A stretch of DNA of 42,812 bases from positions 1 to 42,812 of the forward strand of contig NZ_MTQD01000023.1 in assembly GCF_001974875.1 (NCBI RefSeq), given 5' to 3'. Made by a program: the position numbers and the translations under genes. The notes below the pieces were generated by a model, which was not told the origin of the DNA, ran no database searches, and saw only the letters and a program-made list of their open reading frames with translations. The stretch is from Pseudoalteromonas sp. EB27. Lineage in GTDB: Bacteria; Pseudomonadota; Gammaproteobacteria; Enterobacterales; Alteromonadaceae. Below are positions 14,814-23,733 of the stretch, in pieces (position 1 is the stretch's first letter; every line of letters begins with the position of its first letter).

Positions 14814-16367
14814 ATGCAAGAGCAAGATAAAGTATGGATTTTTGATACCACCTTACGTGATGGCGAACAGGCACTTAAAGCAAGCCTTACTGAAGATGAT
14901 AAAATTCAATTAGCACATACAATTAGCCGCTTGAATGTGGATGTGATGGAAGTGGGTTTTCCAGTTTCGAGCCCCGCTGATTTTCGCTCGGTGCAACGTA
15001 TTGCAACCGAAGTAAAAGGTCCAATTATTTGTGGTTTAGCACGCTCAGTTGCTAAAGACATTGAAGCCTGTGGCGAAGCACTTCGCACAGCACAGCAAAG
15101 CCGTATTCATACTTTTATTGCTACAAGCCCTTTACACCTTGAACATAAATTACGTATGAGCCTAGATGATGCAACGGCCATGGCGGTTAAATCAATTAAA
15201 TTGGCACGTAACTATACTGATGATGTTGAGTTTTCGTGTGAAGATGCTGGTCGTACGCCACATTGGGATCTATGTAAAATTGTTGAGCAGGCCATTAATG
15301 CCGGGGCTTCAACTATTAACTTGCCAGACACCGTTGGTTTTGTAACGCCAGACGAATATGCCGCGATGATCCGCCATTTAATGAATAACGTGCCAAATAT
15401 TGATAAAGCGCGCTTAAGTGTGCATTGCCATAACGATTTAGGTTTAGCAGTAGCAAACTCGGTAGCCGCAGTGCAAGCCGGGGCGCGCCAAATTGAGTGT
15501 ACTATTAATGGCATTGGTGAGCGGGCTGGTAACTGCTCGCTTGAAGAAGTGGCGATGATTATGAAAATGCGCCACGACCACTTAAAAGTATACACCGATA
15601 TTAAAAGTGAAGAAATTTACCGCGCATCTCGTCAAGTGGCTAAAATTTGTAATATGCCAGTACAACCAAATAAAGCGATTGTTGGCGAAAACGCCTTTGC
15701 GCATAGTTCTGGCATTCACCAAGACGGTGTATTAAAAGCGCAAAATACTTATGAGATTATGTCGCCAGAAAGCGTTGGTGTGCCAAGCAACCAATTAAAT
15801 ATGACTTCGCGTTCGGGTCGTCATGTTATTGAGCATCGCTTAGAAGAGTTAGGCTATCAAAAATCTGATTACGATATGGATGGCTTATATAAAAGCTTTA
15901 TCGAATTGGCTGACCAAAAAGGCACAGTATACGATTACGACCTTGAGGCGATGATTTACTTTAATCAAATTAACGACAAAGATGAAAAATACCAATTAGA
16001 ATTTGTTAACTCAGCCTCTAACTCACAATCGGTAGCAAGCTCTACGATTGGAATGCGAATTGATGGCGAAGCTAAACAAGAAGCCGCGACAGGTAATGGC
16101 CCAGTTGAAGCTTCCTTTGCAGCTATTGAGCGCTTAACCGGTATGAGCGTTGAAATGATTGAATATAACTTAGAAGCAACAGGCCAAGGTGCAAGTTCAT
16201 TAGGCCAAGTAAACATTATTGCTAAATACGATGGTCGCCCTTACCACGGTGCGGGCATTGCAGCGGATGTGGTTGAAGCGTCGGTACGCGCCATGATCCG
16301 TGTTTATAACTTAATTTATCGTGCACAAAAAGTGTCTGATTTAAAACAACAAAGGAAAGCAGGATGA
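14814..16367 (+). CDS. leuA: 2-isopropylmalate synthase
   Basis: First committed step of leucine synthesis: condenses acetyl-CoA with 2-oxoisovalerate. GAGGGG precedes the ATG by 5 bases. Catalytic TIM barrel with WIFDTTLRDGEQALKASL at residue ~8, the metal-binding HCHNDLGLAVANS and GIGERAGNCSLEE; then the linker AHSSGIHQDGVLK and a C-terminal LeuA regulatory domain (~residues 390-510, ending YHGAGIAADVVEASVRA), where leucine feedback would act. 517 residues versus ~523 in E. coli. Its TGA overlaps the leuB ATG by four bases, coupling translation. Confidence 0.97.
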   Translation: MQEQDKVWIFDTTLRDGEQALKASLTEDDKIQLAHTISRLNVDVMEVGFPVSSPADFRSVQRIATEVKGPIICGLARSVAKDIEACGEALRTAQQSRIHTFIATSPLHLEHKLRMSLDDATAMAVKSIKLARNYTDDVEFSCEDAGRTPHWDLCKIVEQAINAGASTINLPDTVGFVTPDEYAAMIRHLMNNVPNIDKARLSVHCHNDLGLAVANSVAAVQAGARQIECTINGIGERAGNCSLEEVAMIMKMRHDHLKVYTDIKSEEIYRASRQVAKICNMPVQPNKAIVGENAFAHSSGIHQDGVLKAQNTYEIMSPESVGVPSNQLNMTSRSGRHVIEHRLEELGYQKSDYDMDGLYKSFIELADQKGTVYDYDLEAMIYFNQINDKDEKYQLEFVNSASNSQSVASSTIGMRIDGEAKQEAATGNGPVEASFAAIERLTGMSVEMIEYNLEATGQGASSLGQVNIIAKYDGRPYHGAGIAADVVEASVRAMIRVYNLIYRAQKVSDLKQQRKAG

Positions 16368-17440
16368 GTAAAACAAACTACAGCGTTGCAGTATTAGCTG
16401 GCGACGGTATTGGCCCAGAAGTAATGGCGGCAGCAGAGCAAGTACTTGATGCTGTGAGCAATAAGTTTGGTTTTACATTAAACCGTCAGCATCATGCTAT
16501 TGGTGGCGCAGCCATTGATGAATTTGGTGAAGCCTTACCACCAAAAACACTAAGTGCTTGTGAAAGTGCCGATGCCATTTTATTTGGCTCAGTTGGTGGC
16601 CCTAAGTGGGAAAACTTACCACCAAACGAGCAGCCTGAGCGCGCATCGTTATTGCCGCTTCGTAAGCACTTTGGTTTGTTTTGTAATTTACGCCCTGCAC
16701 AGTTATTACCTGCATTAAGTGCAGCGTCACCACTTCGCGCTGATATTAGCGAAAAAGGTTTTGATATTTTATGTGTGCGTGAGCTAACCGGCGGCATTTA
16801 TTTTGGTGAAAAAGGCCGCAGTGGTGAAGGCGCTGAAGAGTTTGCATTTGATACGCAAACTTACTCACGAAAAGAAATTGAGCGTATTGCACGCTTTGCT
16901 TTTGAAGCAGCAAAACTACGTAGTAACCATGTTACCTCTGTTGATAAAGCCAATGTATTAGCATCAAGCGTATTATGGCGCGAAGTAGTAACCGAAGTTA
17001 GTAAAGACTACCCAGAAGTAAGCTTAGATTACATTTACGTAGATAACGCCGCTATGCAATTAGTTAAACAGCCTAGCCAGTTTGACGTACTACTTTGCGA
17101 TAACTTATTTGGCGATATTTTGTCAGATGAGTGCGCCATGATCACAGGCTCAATGGGCTTATTACCATCGGCAAGCTTGAATCAATCGGGTTTTGGATTG
17201 TATGAGCCAGCAGGCGGTTCAGCACCAGATATTGCAGGTAAAGGCGTTGCAAACCCAATAGCACAAATTTTAAGTGCCGCATTAATGCTACGTTACTCGC
17301 TAGGGCAAGACGAAGCTGCGCGGACCATTGAAAAAGCTGTAGCAGAAGCCGTAGAAGCAGGCGTTGGCACTCCAGATATATATCCAAATGCAGGTTACAG
17401 CACAAGCGATGTGGCAGCAGCTATCGTTTCTCGCATTTAA
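16364..17440 (+). CDS. leuB: 3-isopropylmalate dehydrogenase
   Basis: NAD-dependent oxidative decarboxylation of 3-isopropylmalate, third step of leucine synthesis. 358 residues. Blocks: VAVLAGDGIGPEVMAAA at the N terminus, LFGSVGGPKWE, LCVRELTGGIYFGEKGR, the conserved NVLASSVLWREVV and NLFGDILSDECAMITGSMGLLPSASL, and EPAGGSAPDIAGKGVANP binding NAD. It starts inside the leuA stop (ATGA). 60 bases separate it from leuC, and these contain a 10-bp hairpin. Confidence 0.97.
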   Translation: MSKTNYSVAVLAGDGIGPEVMAAAEQVLDAVSNKFGFTLNRQHHAIGGAAIDEFGEALPPKTLSACESADAILFGSVGGPKWENLPPNEQPERASLLPLRKHFGLFCNLRPAQLLPALSAASPLRADISEKGFDILCVRELTGGIYFGEKGRSGEGAEEFAFDTQTYSRKEIERIARFAFEAAKLRSNHVTSVDKANVLASSVLWREVVTEVSKDYPEVSLDYIYVDNAAMQLVKQPSQFDVLLCDNLFGDILSDECAMITGSMGLLPSASLNQSGFGLYEPAGGSAPDIAGKGVANPIAQILSAALMLRYSLGQDEAARTIEKAVAEAVEAGVGTPDIYPNAGYSTSDVAAAIVSRI

Positions 17441-17451
17441 TAACATATTAA

Positions 17452-17477
17452 AGTTGCAGCACCGTTATGCTGCAACT
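17452..17477 (+). other. Intercistronic hairpin leuB-leuC
   Basis: AGTTGCAGCA, six-base loop, TGCTGCAACT: a perfect 10-bp stem without a T run, so not a terminator. It lies about 23 bases before the leuC GTG and could be a processing or stability element. Confidence 0.7.
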
Positions 17478-17500
17478 CAAACAGATTAGGGAATTAGCAA

Positions 17501-18901
17501 GTGGCCCAAACGTTATACGAAAAAATTTGGCAAGCACATACCGTTGCCAGCATAAACGAGCAAACCGACTTACTTTATATTGACCGCCATTTAGTGCACG
17601 AGGTGACTTCTCCGCAGGCTTTTGCAGGTCTACGTGAAAAAAACCGTACTGTACGTTGCCCAGAAAAAACCTTTGCAACGATGGATCATAACGTATCGAC
17701 TAAAAGCCGATCACTTGATGCCGCAAGCGAAGTATCTAAAAACCAATTAATGGCGCTTGATAAAAACTGTAAAGAGTTTGGTATTGTACTTTACGATTTA
17801 AACTCAATTAATCAAGGCATTGTGCACGTAATGGGCCCAGAGCAAGGTATTACTTTGCCAGGCACAACCATTGTATGTGGCGATAGCCATACCTCTACAC
17901 ATGGTGCGTTTGGCGCATTAGCGCATGGTATTGGTACGTCTGAAGTTGAGCACGTATTAGCAACGCAAACGCTACAGCAAAAAAAGGCGAAATCGTTAAA
18001 AATTCAAATAAACGGTGTATTGCGTCCAACGGTTACGGCTAAAGATTTAATTATGGCGGTAATTGGCAAGTTAGGTACCGCTGGTGGCACAGGTTATGTA
18101 GCAGAGTTTTGTGGTGCAGGCATTGAAGCGCTTTCAATGGAAGCCCGTATGACGCTATGTAATATGAGCATAGAAATGGGTGCAAAAGCGGGTTTAATTG
18201 CATCTGACCAAATTACTTATGATTACTTAAAAGGTCGTCCGTTTGCACCAAAAGGCGCTGATTTTGATGCAGCCGTTGAATATTGGGAAACCTTAAAAAC
18301 AGATAAAGGCGCACACTTTGATTTAGTTGTTGAGCTAAATGCTGACGACATTCAACCGCAAATTACCTGGGGCACAAGCCCAGAGCAAGTAATTGGTGTT
18401 GATGAGTGCATACCTGATCCAGATAAAGAGCCAGATTTAATTAAAGCCGATGCTATTCGAAGTGCGCTTAAATACATGGACTTAAAAGCGGGCGATAAAT
18501 TATCAAGCGCGAAAGTAGACACGGTATTTATTGGCTCATGTACAAATAGCCGCATTGAAGACTTACGCGCTGCTGCAAAAATTGTTGAAGGCAAACATGT
18601 TGTTGCTGGTATTGAAGCATTAATTGTACCGGGCTCGGGCTTAGTTAAAAAACAAGCGGAAGACGAAGGCTTAGCTGATATTTTTAAAGCCGCTGGCTTT
18701 GAATGGCGCGAACCGGGTTGCTCAATGTGCTTAGCAATGAACGATGACCGCCTAGAAGCAGGCAAGCGCTGTGCATCTACTTCTAACCGTAATTTTGAAG
18801 GTCGTCAAGGTCGTGGCGGACGTACACATTTAGTTAGCCCTGCAATGGCGGCAGCCGCTGCAATACATGGTCACTTTGTTGATATTAGAGGAGAAGCATA
18901 A
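17501..18901 (+). CDS. leuC: Isopropylmalate isomerase, large subunit
   Basis: With LeuD it isomerises 2- to 3-isopropylmalate through a [4Fe-4S] cluster. GTG start at 17501 after AGGGA (VAQTLYEKIWQAHTV). Cluster cysteines are visible at Cys347 (IGSCTNSRIEDL), Cys407 and Cys410 (EPGCSMCLAMN), the same spacing as E. coli LeuC. Other aconitase-fold blocks: CGDSHTSTHGAFGALAHGIGTSEVEHV and TSNRNFEGRQGRGGRTHLVSPAMAAAAAI. 466 residues, as in E. coli. Its TAA shares one base with the leuD ATG (TAATG). Confidence 0.97.
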   Translation: MAQTLYEKIWQAHTVASINEQTDLLYIDRHLVHEVTSPQAFAGLREKNRTVRCPEKTFATMDHNVSTKSRSLDAASEVSKNQLMALDKNCKEFGIVLYDLNSINQGIVHVMGPEQGITLPGTTIVCGDSHTSTHGAFGALAHGIGTSEVEHVLATQTLQQKKAKSLKIQINGVLRPTVTAKDLIMAVIGKLGTAGGTGYVAEFCGAGIEALSMEARMTLCNMSIEMGAKAGLIASDQITYDYLKGRPFAPKGADFDAAVEYWETLKTDKGAHFDLVVELNADDIQPQITWGTSPEQVIGVDECIPDPDKEPDLIKADAIRSALKYMDLKAGDKLSSAKVDTVFIGSCTNSRIEDLRAAAKIVEGKHVVAGIEALIVPGSGLVKKQAEDEGLADIFKAAGFEWREPGCSMCLAMNDDRLEAGKRCASTSNRNFEGRQGRGGRTHLVSPAMAAAAAIHGHFVDIRGEA

Positions 18902-19500
18902 TGAGCGTATTTTTTAGTGGCTTAATGGCTCCACTTGATAAAAACAATGTAGATACTGACCAAATCATTCCTAAGCAGTTTTTAACATCAACTAGCCGCG
19001 AAGGTTTTGATGCTGCTTTGTTTTACGATTGGCGCTACCTAGATAACGACGAACCAAACCCTGACTTTATTTTAAACCGCCCGTGTTACCAAGGTGCGCA
19101 AATTTTATTAACGCGCGATAACTTTGGTTGTGGCTCATCTCGCGAGCACGCGCCATGGGCGCTTAAGCAATATGGTTTTGAAGTGATTTTGGCTGAAAGC
19201 TTTGCAGATATTTTCTTTAATAACTGTGGCAACAACCAAATGTTAGCCATAGCGTTACCTGCCGACACGCTTGAGCAATTGTTTGTACTTAGCGAGCAGC
19301 ACGACGATATTAACATTGAAATCGATCTTGAAAATCAAACACTAACAAGCAGTAAGTTTTTACCAATTAGTTTTGATATTAGTAAAGAAGTAAAAGAGCG
19401 TTTGTTAAGTGGCTTAGACTTTATTGGGGTAACCGAAACGCTAAACCCACAAATTGATGCATTTGAAAAACAACTAGCAGCTGAGCGCCCTTGGCAGTAA
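18901..19500 (+). CDS. leuD: Isopropylmalate isomerase, small subunit
   Basis: Small (swivelling) subunit of the LeuCD enzyme. 199 residues. MAPLDKNNVDTDQIIPKQFL, DNFGCGSSREHAPWAL and LAESFADIFFNNCGNNQML are the family blocks binding substrate. Start overlaps the leuC stop, ensuring equal synthesis. It is the last gene of the leu operon, followed by a terminator. Confidence 0.97.
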   Translation: MSVFFSGLMAPLDKNNVDTDQIIPKQFLTSTSREGFDAALFYDWRYLDNDEPNPDFILNRPCYQGAQILLTRDNFGCGSSREHAPWALKQYGFEVILAESFADIFFNNCGNNQMLAIALPADTLEQLFVLSEQHDDINIEIDLENQTLTSSKFLPISFDISKEVKERLLSGLDFIGVTETLNPQIDAFEKQLAAERPWQ

Positions 19501-19523
19501 TTGCTTAAAAGTAATTAAATAAT

Positions 19524-19550
19524 AAAACGCGGCTAAGTTCGCGTTTTTTT
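19524..19550. terminator. Terminator of leuABCD
   Basis: AAAACGCG (19524-19531) and CGCGTTTT (19540-19547) plus T run, 24 bases after leuD. The A run on the left lets it also serve the convergent gene, whose last codons it overlaps. Confidence 0.85.
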
Positions 19551-19994
19551 ATGAGGGAGTTTCACAGCAGATATCACTGGTTGTATGTACTCATGGCCGT
19601 CATCACACCTAGAAATTTCAATTGTTCTACCATTTATATCTAAAGCTTCATTACGAAAATAAAGGGGCTTACCACAAATTTTTTTATATAGAGGCTTTTT
19701 AAAATTGCATATTTTACTTGTTCCTCTAGACGCCTGAGCTCCTTTTTTTGTGAAATAGTTAGTTGTGATTGTTCCAATAACATAGCCACCAACAACGGTG
19801 CCAACTTGATAAAGGGTTGTTATTTCTTCTGGACTTAATGATAAGGAAGCTCCTTTATAGGGACCTCGCTTAAAGCGTCCTATACCATTTTTTATAATTA
19901 TATTATTTCTACTAACACTAATTGTAACTAGGCGTTTATTACCTTCAACTCCTGTATTTTTAATATAATTATTTTGATTGTTTAATTTATTCAT
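19533..19994 (-). CDS. Unrecognised protein with a possible C-terminal zinc ribbon
   Basis: I do not recognise this gene. It encodes ~153 residues from the ATG at 19994 (AAGGA 10 bases before); an ATG five codons upstream (20009) has AAGG directly against it. The N terminus is Asn/Lys-rich (MNKLNNQNNYIKN). Residues ~40-60 contain RFKRGPYKGASLSLSPEEI, then a short hydrophobic stretch (LYQVGTVVGGYVIGTITTNYF). The last third, ICNFKKPLYKKICGKPLYF ... ISRCDDGHEY, holds three Cys and a His in a zinc-ribbon-like pattern. It is more AT-rich and uses rarer codons (ATA, AGA) than the leu genes beside it, suggesting recent acquisition. The stop lies inside the leu terminator. Confidence 0.6.
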   Translation of the reverse strand: MNKLNNQNNYIKNTGVEGNKRLVTISVSRNNIIIKNGIGRFKRGPYKGASLSLSPEEITTLYQVGTVVGGYVIGTITTNYFTKKGAQASRGTSKICNFKKPLYKKICGKPLYFRNEALDINGRTIEISRCDDGHEYIQPVISAVKLPHKKTRT

Positions 19995-20126
19995 CCGACC
20001 TACTTTCATCCTTAAAAATTTTAGATATACATTACACTATTAATAATGGCGAGTAATCTAGTAGCCAAAGTAATGATCAGTAAAAAAGAGTTTGATCAAA
20101 GTTCCTTTAGAGCACTCATTACACGT

Positions 20127-20156
20127 AAAAAAGCACGGCAATTGCCGTGCTTTTTT
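20127..20156. terminator. Perfect 30-bp palindromic terminator
   Basis: AAAAAAGCACGGC AATT GCCGTGCTTTTTT, symmetric. It ends the minus-strand transporter gene (stop at 20188). Confidence 0.92.
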
Positions 20157-20187
20157 GTAGGTAAATATTAGATGTGGTAGCTAAAGG

Positions 20188-21687
20188 TTAATGTCTAAAG
20201 TCAGCCATTAACGCAGGTATACCAGGTAACATGCCTACAATTGCCATTACAGTGGTGAGTAACACAAACATAATAAGTGGGATTACCCAGCGGCTCATTT
20301 TAGATAGCTCAGCGCTGCGTTCTTTACAGCCAATAAGCCCTAAATTATCAAGCAGCATAGTAAGCGACCAACCAAAAGCCGGATTAACCAAGGTCGAAGC
20401 AAATACCACAATAGCGGCTGATTGCGTTGTTTTGCCTTCGCGTGTCATTTCCATACCAGCTTCAAGTAGCGGAATAAACACACCGACAATAAGCGCAACA
20501 CAAAGCACAGGTTGCCAAATGGCTAAATCCATAGGGTAACCCCATAAACCAGCAATAATACAAAATACGGCTGTTAAAATGGCGCCCGCCGGAATAGGGC
20601 GTTTAGCAATAGCGGCAGGTACAATGTAGGTTCCCCACGATGAGGTAAAGTTAGCACCACCGGCAAGTGAGCCAAATGTTTGTCTAACCGATGCGCTTAG
20701 CATGGTATCGTCGATATTCATTTGTACTTTTTCAGTACGTTGCGGATAGCTTATTTTTTGAAATACTTGATGACCTAAAAAATCAGGTGACCACATAGCA
20801 ACAGCGAGCACTGCAAACGGGAGTACAACAACAAAGCTTTCAAGCGTTGGCAGGCCAAGCATCCAACCTGTGTTTTCGCCCCACCAGTATGCTGGGTTCA
20901 TATTTGGTAAACCCGGTGCAGTATGAAACTCAAACGGTGCACCTAAAGCAAAAGCAACCACGCCACCAATAAGGCAGCTTAACGGCACGGCTAACCAACG
21001 CTTTTTAAAGTGCTCCAATAGCGCATACAATAAAATGGTGGCTAAAATAACAATAAACGCAATGTGCGCCATATCAATGGCTTCCGCCCAAGCAAACAGC
21101 TTTTTAACTTGCGAAATAGTACCAATAAAGCCTAAATAAATGAGCAACCCGCCACACACACCTTTACTGGTTAGGCGCGCGAGCATACTTCCTCCTTTGG
21201 TTATGGCCAAAATAAAACCAAAGGCACCAATGAGTAAGCCAAACGCCATAGGGTGGCCGCCAGCAGCAACAACAATAGGGATTAGTGGAATAAGTGGGCC
21301 ATGAGTACCAGCTAAGTTGGCCGTGGGTAAAATAAAGCCTGAAAATAAAATGATAAAAATAGAAACAATGAGTAATTCATAACGTACATTTTCTAAAACA
21401 AACGCATCACTTAAACCAAGAGGCGCTGCAAATGTAGCTGCAATAGCACCCACCATAACGACTTTACCAATTGTGCCCGCCATTGCTGGTATGGTGTCTT
21501 CAAATTCAAATCGGTAATCTCTAAACGGTAAATTAGGACGCCAGCGCTTAGGCTGCATAATTTGTAATTCGTGTTCGAGATACTCGTCGCGAGTATTAAA
21601 GTCAGAGCTGGGTTTATGAAGCTGCTCGTAGCTTTGAGCAACCTTGTGCGTGTTTGATGGTGCATCACCGGGTGGTGTAGTTTGCAT
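20188..21687 (-). CDS. Multi-pass membrane transporter, DUF3360-like
   Basis: A 499-residue inner-membrane protein. A hydrophilic N terminus of ~70 residues (LPFRDYRFEFEDTIPAMAGT) is followed by about 11-13 hydrophobic helices. Features recalling the SLC26/uracil-xanthine permease fold are the glycine/proline-rich GFILPTANLAGTHGPLIPLIPIV and AGGHPMAFGLLIGAFG stretches between helices. Length and general look fit the uncharacterised family I remember as DUF3360, common in Vibrio and Alteromonadales; this name is not verified. AGGAG lies 5 bases before the ATG. It is monocistronic with its own terminator. Substrate unknown; a sulfate or purine/pyrimidine-type anion would be a guess. Confidence 0.75.
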   Translation of the reverse strand: MQTTPPGDAPSNTHKVAQSYEQLHKPSSDFNTRDEYLEHELQIMQPKRWRPNLPFRDYRFEFEDTIPAMAGTIGKVVMVGAIAATFAAPLGLSDAFVLENVRYELLIVSIFIILFSGFILPTANLAGTHGPLIPLIPIVVAAGGHPMAFGLLIGAFGFILAITKGGSMLARLTSKGVCGGLLIYLGFIGTISQVKKLFAWAEAIDMAHIAFIVILATILLYALLEHFKKRWLAVPLSCLIGGVVAFALGAPFEFHTAPGLPNMNPAYWWGENTGWMLGLPTLESFVVVLPFAVLAVAMWSPDFLGHQVFQKISYPQRTEKVQMNIDDTMLSASVRQTFGSLAGGANFTSSWGTYIVPAAIAKRPIPAGAILTAVFCIIAGLWGYPMDLAIWQPVLCVALIVGVFIPLLEAGMEMTREGKTTQSAAIVVFASTLVNPAFGWSLTMLLDNLGLIGCKERSAELSKMSRWVIPLIMFVLLTTVMAIVGMLPGIPALMADFRH

Positions 21688-22065
21688 GCGTTCTCCTGCA
21701 ACATTGTTGCTTAATCAAATAAATACGGCTTTTGTTAAAGCAAATGAATATTGAACATGCAGGGTAGATCAGCTTTTAGGCTGCTATGTATAGGCAAAAG
21801 GTCGTGCATGGTTGTTTTTAATACAGTTAATCTGACAATCAGCTTTACGTTAAAAATTATAAAACTACACAAAATGATTTAAAGTTATTATAAATCAATG
21901 GTTTGATTTTTATTTCAAGGAGTTTGATTACCGTTTATAACGGAAAATAGTGTTAATGGCAGGTTATTATCCTTTAGTCTTAGTGGTTGTTAAATGAGTG
22001 TTTTTATTGAAAATACGTTACGTGGTGAGGTAATCTCCCAAAAATATTACACACTAAAAGTTAAG
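21688..22065. other. Gene-free stretch upstream of the transporter
   Basis: About 380 AT-rich bases. No open frame with a ribosome site, repeat or clear promoter was recognised. The transporter promoter should be here. Confidence 0.5.
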
Positions 22066-22087
22066 AGCCTTTGCAATTGCAAAGGCT
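22066..22087. terminator. 22-bp perfect palindrome after the endonuclease gene
   Basis: AGCCTTTGCAATTGCAAAGGCT lies 20 bases past the minus-strand stop at 22108. The following bases are only moderately T-rich (CTTAACTTTT), so the terminator is imperfect. Confidence 0.65.
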
Positions 22088-22107
22088 TATGTTTTAACAG
22101 CTAACTT

Positions 22108-23733
22108 TTACCAAATCATTTCTACAAATTCAGGGTGGTCGATATACGGGTTACGATTACCTTGAAACTCAAACGCTGCTTGGTTGCGGTCAAGTTCCAT
22201 TTGGCTTACAGGATCGCTGTTATGCCAGTTAAGCAGCATGGCTACAACCCAGCTTTCAAACACTTTGTTGCTTGAACCATTAAGCACTGCATTACTTGAG
22301 GTCGTTTTAGTTTGCCAAGTGCCTATTACATTTTCGTAGCGCGTTGCCATGTAAAAATAAGCGCGAGCAAAGTCACCTTTAAATTCGTCAATTGGCTCAA
22401 ACACAGTACCAGAGTAATTTAATGAACTTGCGGCAGAACCTAATTTACTTCCGTTAGTTGATGTAAATGAAGCGCTTGCTACTTCACCAAATGGGAAATT
22501 ACTACGTTTTGAGTTTACATAACCGTCGGTTGCGTAAATATGATGCACATCTGAGTTCATTGGCTCAATAGTGCCGCCAAACCAGCTTTTAGGGAATGAA
22601 TGCTCACGGTTGTAACAGCCGCCTTCTCCACTATAGTTACCACATTGATCGCTCACAGCAGTATAATTGTAGCTATCTGAACCGTTTGGTTTTTCGCTAT
22701 ACATATCTAAAATGCTGTTATCGTTTTCAAAGTATTGATCACGTGCTGATGAGTCGTAAAAATTCCAAATAGCCGAGTAACCCTGTGCATTATGATCTTT
22801 AATAATATTATAAAGCTCAGTTTTTAGTGTATAACCCGATAACCCTTGAGCAGTAACATAGTAGCCAGTGGGGGTTGGATTAGTCCCGCCGCCATCACCA
22901 GAGCCACCGCCTAAAGTAAATGCTGTGCTGTCGGTGTTACTAAAACTTGCACCACTTGCAAGTGTGGTAGAGCCTTGCTTAAGTGCATAACTGCCACTAC
23001 CTGTTGAACAACACATGCCATCGCCGTAGCTGTCGCTAATAACTAGTGCGTATGTACCATCAGTTAGGCATATTTGTTCATCATATTGTGTGTTTGATGC
23101 GTAACCACTGCCGTTAGCGATTGCGCTACCTTGATTGTTATTTACGGCCCAGCTAGTTTCGCTGCCGTAATTATCGGTATTAAGCGTTAGGGTAAGGCTA
23201 TTGTCGGTACAACTTGTTGATGCGCTGCCATCAGCGTTTGGTAAAAAGTTATCTACGTATACGGTTTCGCTGCCATCAAATCCACTTACATCGTAAAACC
23301 TAAGTCCAACACTAATTGTTTTATCACTGCTTGCTGTATAGCTATGGCTAACTGTTTGCCATTGGTTAGTTTGTGCCTGATTTGAATAGCCTTGGTAGCC
23401 GTCTACATATAAGCGCGCCTTAATTTTACCTTCGGTATGGTATACATCAGCCGAAAAGTTATAGGTTTTACCTGCTTCTACAGTAACTTGTTGTAATAAA
23501 TCGGTGTTACTTTGCGACCCTGTAGTTACATTTACAGCAGCAGAGCTACTGCCACTTTTAACTGTGCTGGTGGATCGTGAAAGGCTAATTCCGCCATCTA
23601 TTGTTGTCCATGCATCAGGTGTATTACCTGACCATTGCTCAAAGCCGCCATTAGTTACATTGGCCATTACAGGTAATGAGCCCAGTAACAAAGCGGTACT
23701 AATTAATTTGTTTTTATATTTCCCGTGTAACAT
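22108..23733 (-). CDS. Secreted multidomain endonuclease I (EndA family)
   Basis: An extracellular nuclease, 541 residues, far longer than E. coli EndA (~235). Domains: Sec signal peptide 1-24 (cleavage after VMA); residues ~25-165 a jelly-roll, carbohydrate-binding-like module (GGFEQWSGNTPDAWTTIDGG ... VDNFLPNADG); residues ~170-275 a second module with DNYGSETSWAV and ISDSYGDGMCCSTGSGSYAL, a pattern found in secreted marine proteins; a Gly/Thr/Pro linker; and from ~290 the endonuclease I domain with CYNREHSFPKSWFGG (His378 as likely general base) and DVHHIYATDGYVNSKRSNFPFG. AGGA precedes the ATG. Likely releases nutrients from extracellular DNA; surface or polysaccharide binding by the N-terminal modules is inferred. 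Confidence 0.9.
   Translation of the reverse strand: MLHGKYKNKLISTALLLGSLPVMANVTNGGFEQWSGNTPDAWTTIDGGISLSRSTSTVKSGSSSAAVNVTTGSQSNTDLLQQVTVEAGKTYNFSADVYHTEGKIKARLYVDGYQGYSNQAQTNQWQTVSHSYTASSDKTISVGLRFYDVSGFDGSETVYVDNFLPNADGSASTSCTDNSLTLTLNTDNYGSETSWAVNNNQGSAIANGSGYASNTQYDEQICLTDGTYALVISDSYGDGMCCSTGSGSYALKQGSTTLASGASFSNTDSTAFTLGGGSGDGGGTNPTPTGYYVTAQGLSGYTLKTELYNIIKDHNAQGYSAIWNFYDSSARDQYFENDNSILDMYSEKPNGSDSYNYTAVSDQCGNYSGEGGCYNREHSFPKSWFGGTIEPMNSDVHHIYATDGYVNSKRSNFPFGEVASASFTSTNGSKLGSAASSLNYSGTVFEPIDEFKGDFARAYFYMATRYENVIGTWQTKTTSSNAVLNGSSNKVFESWVVAMLLNWHNSDPVSQMELDRNQAAFEFQGNRNPYIDHPEFVEMIW

Noticed and set aside
20088..20102. TTTGATCAAA as an FNR box
   Set aside because: The half-sites are fused without the four-base spacer, and it lies between a terminator and an unrelated gene start.
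21780..21860. 24-codon minus-strand frame (MHDLLPIHSS...) before the transporter
   Set aside because: No ribosome site and no recognisable feature; a chance frame in AT-rich sequence is as likely.
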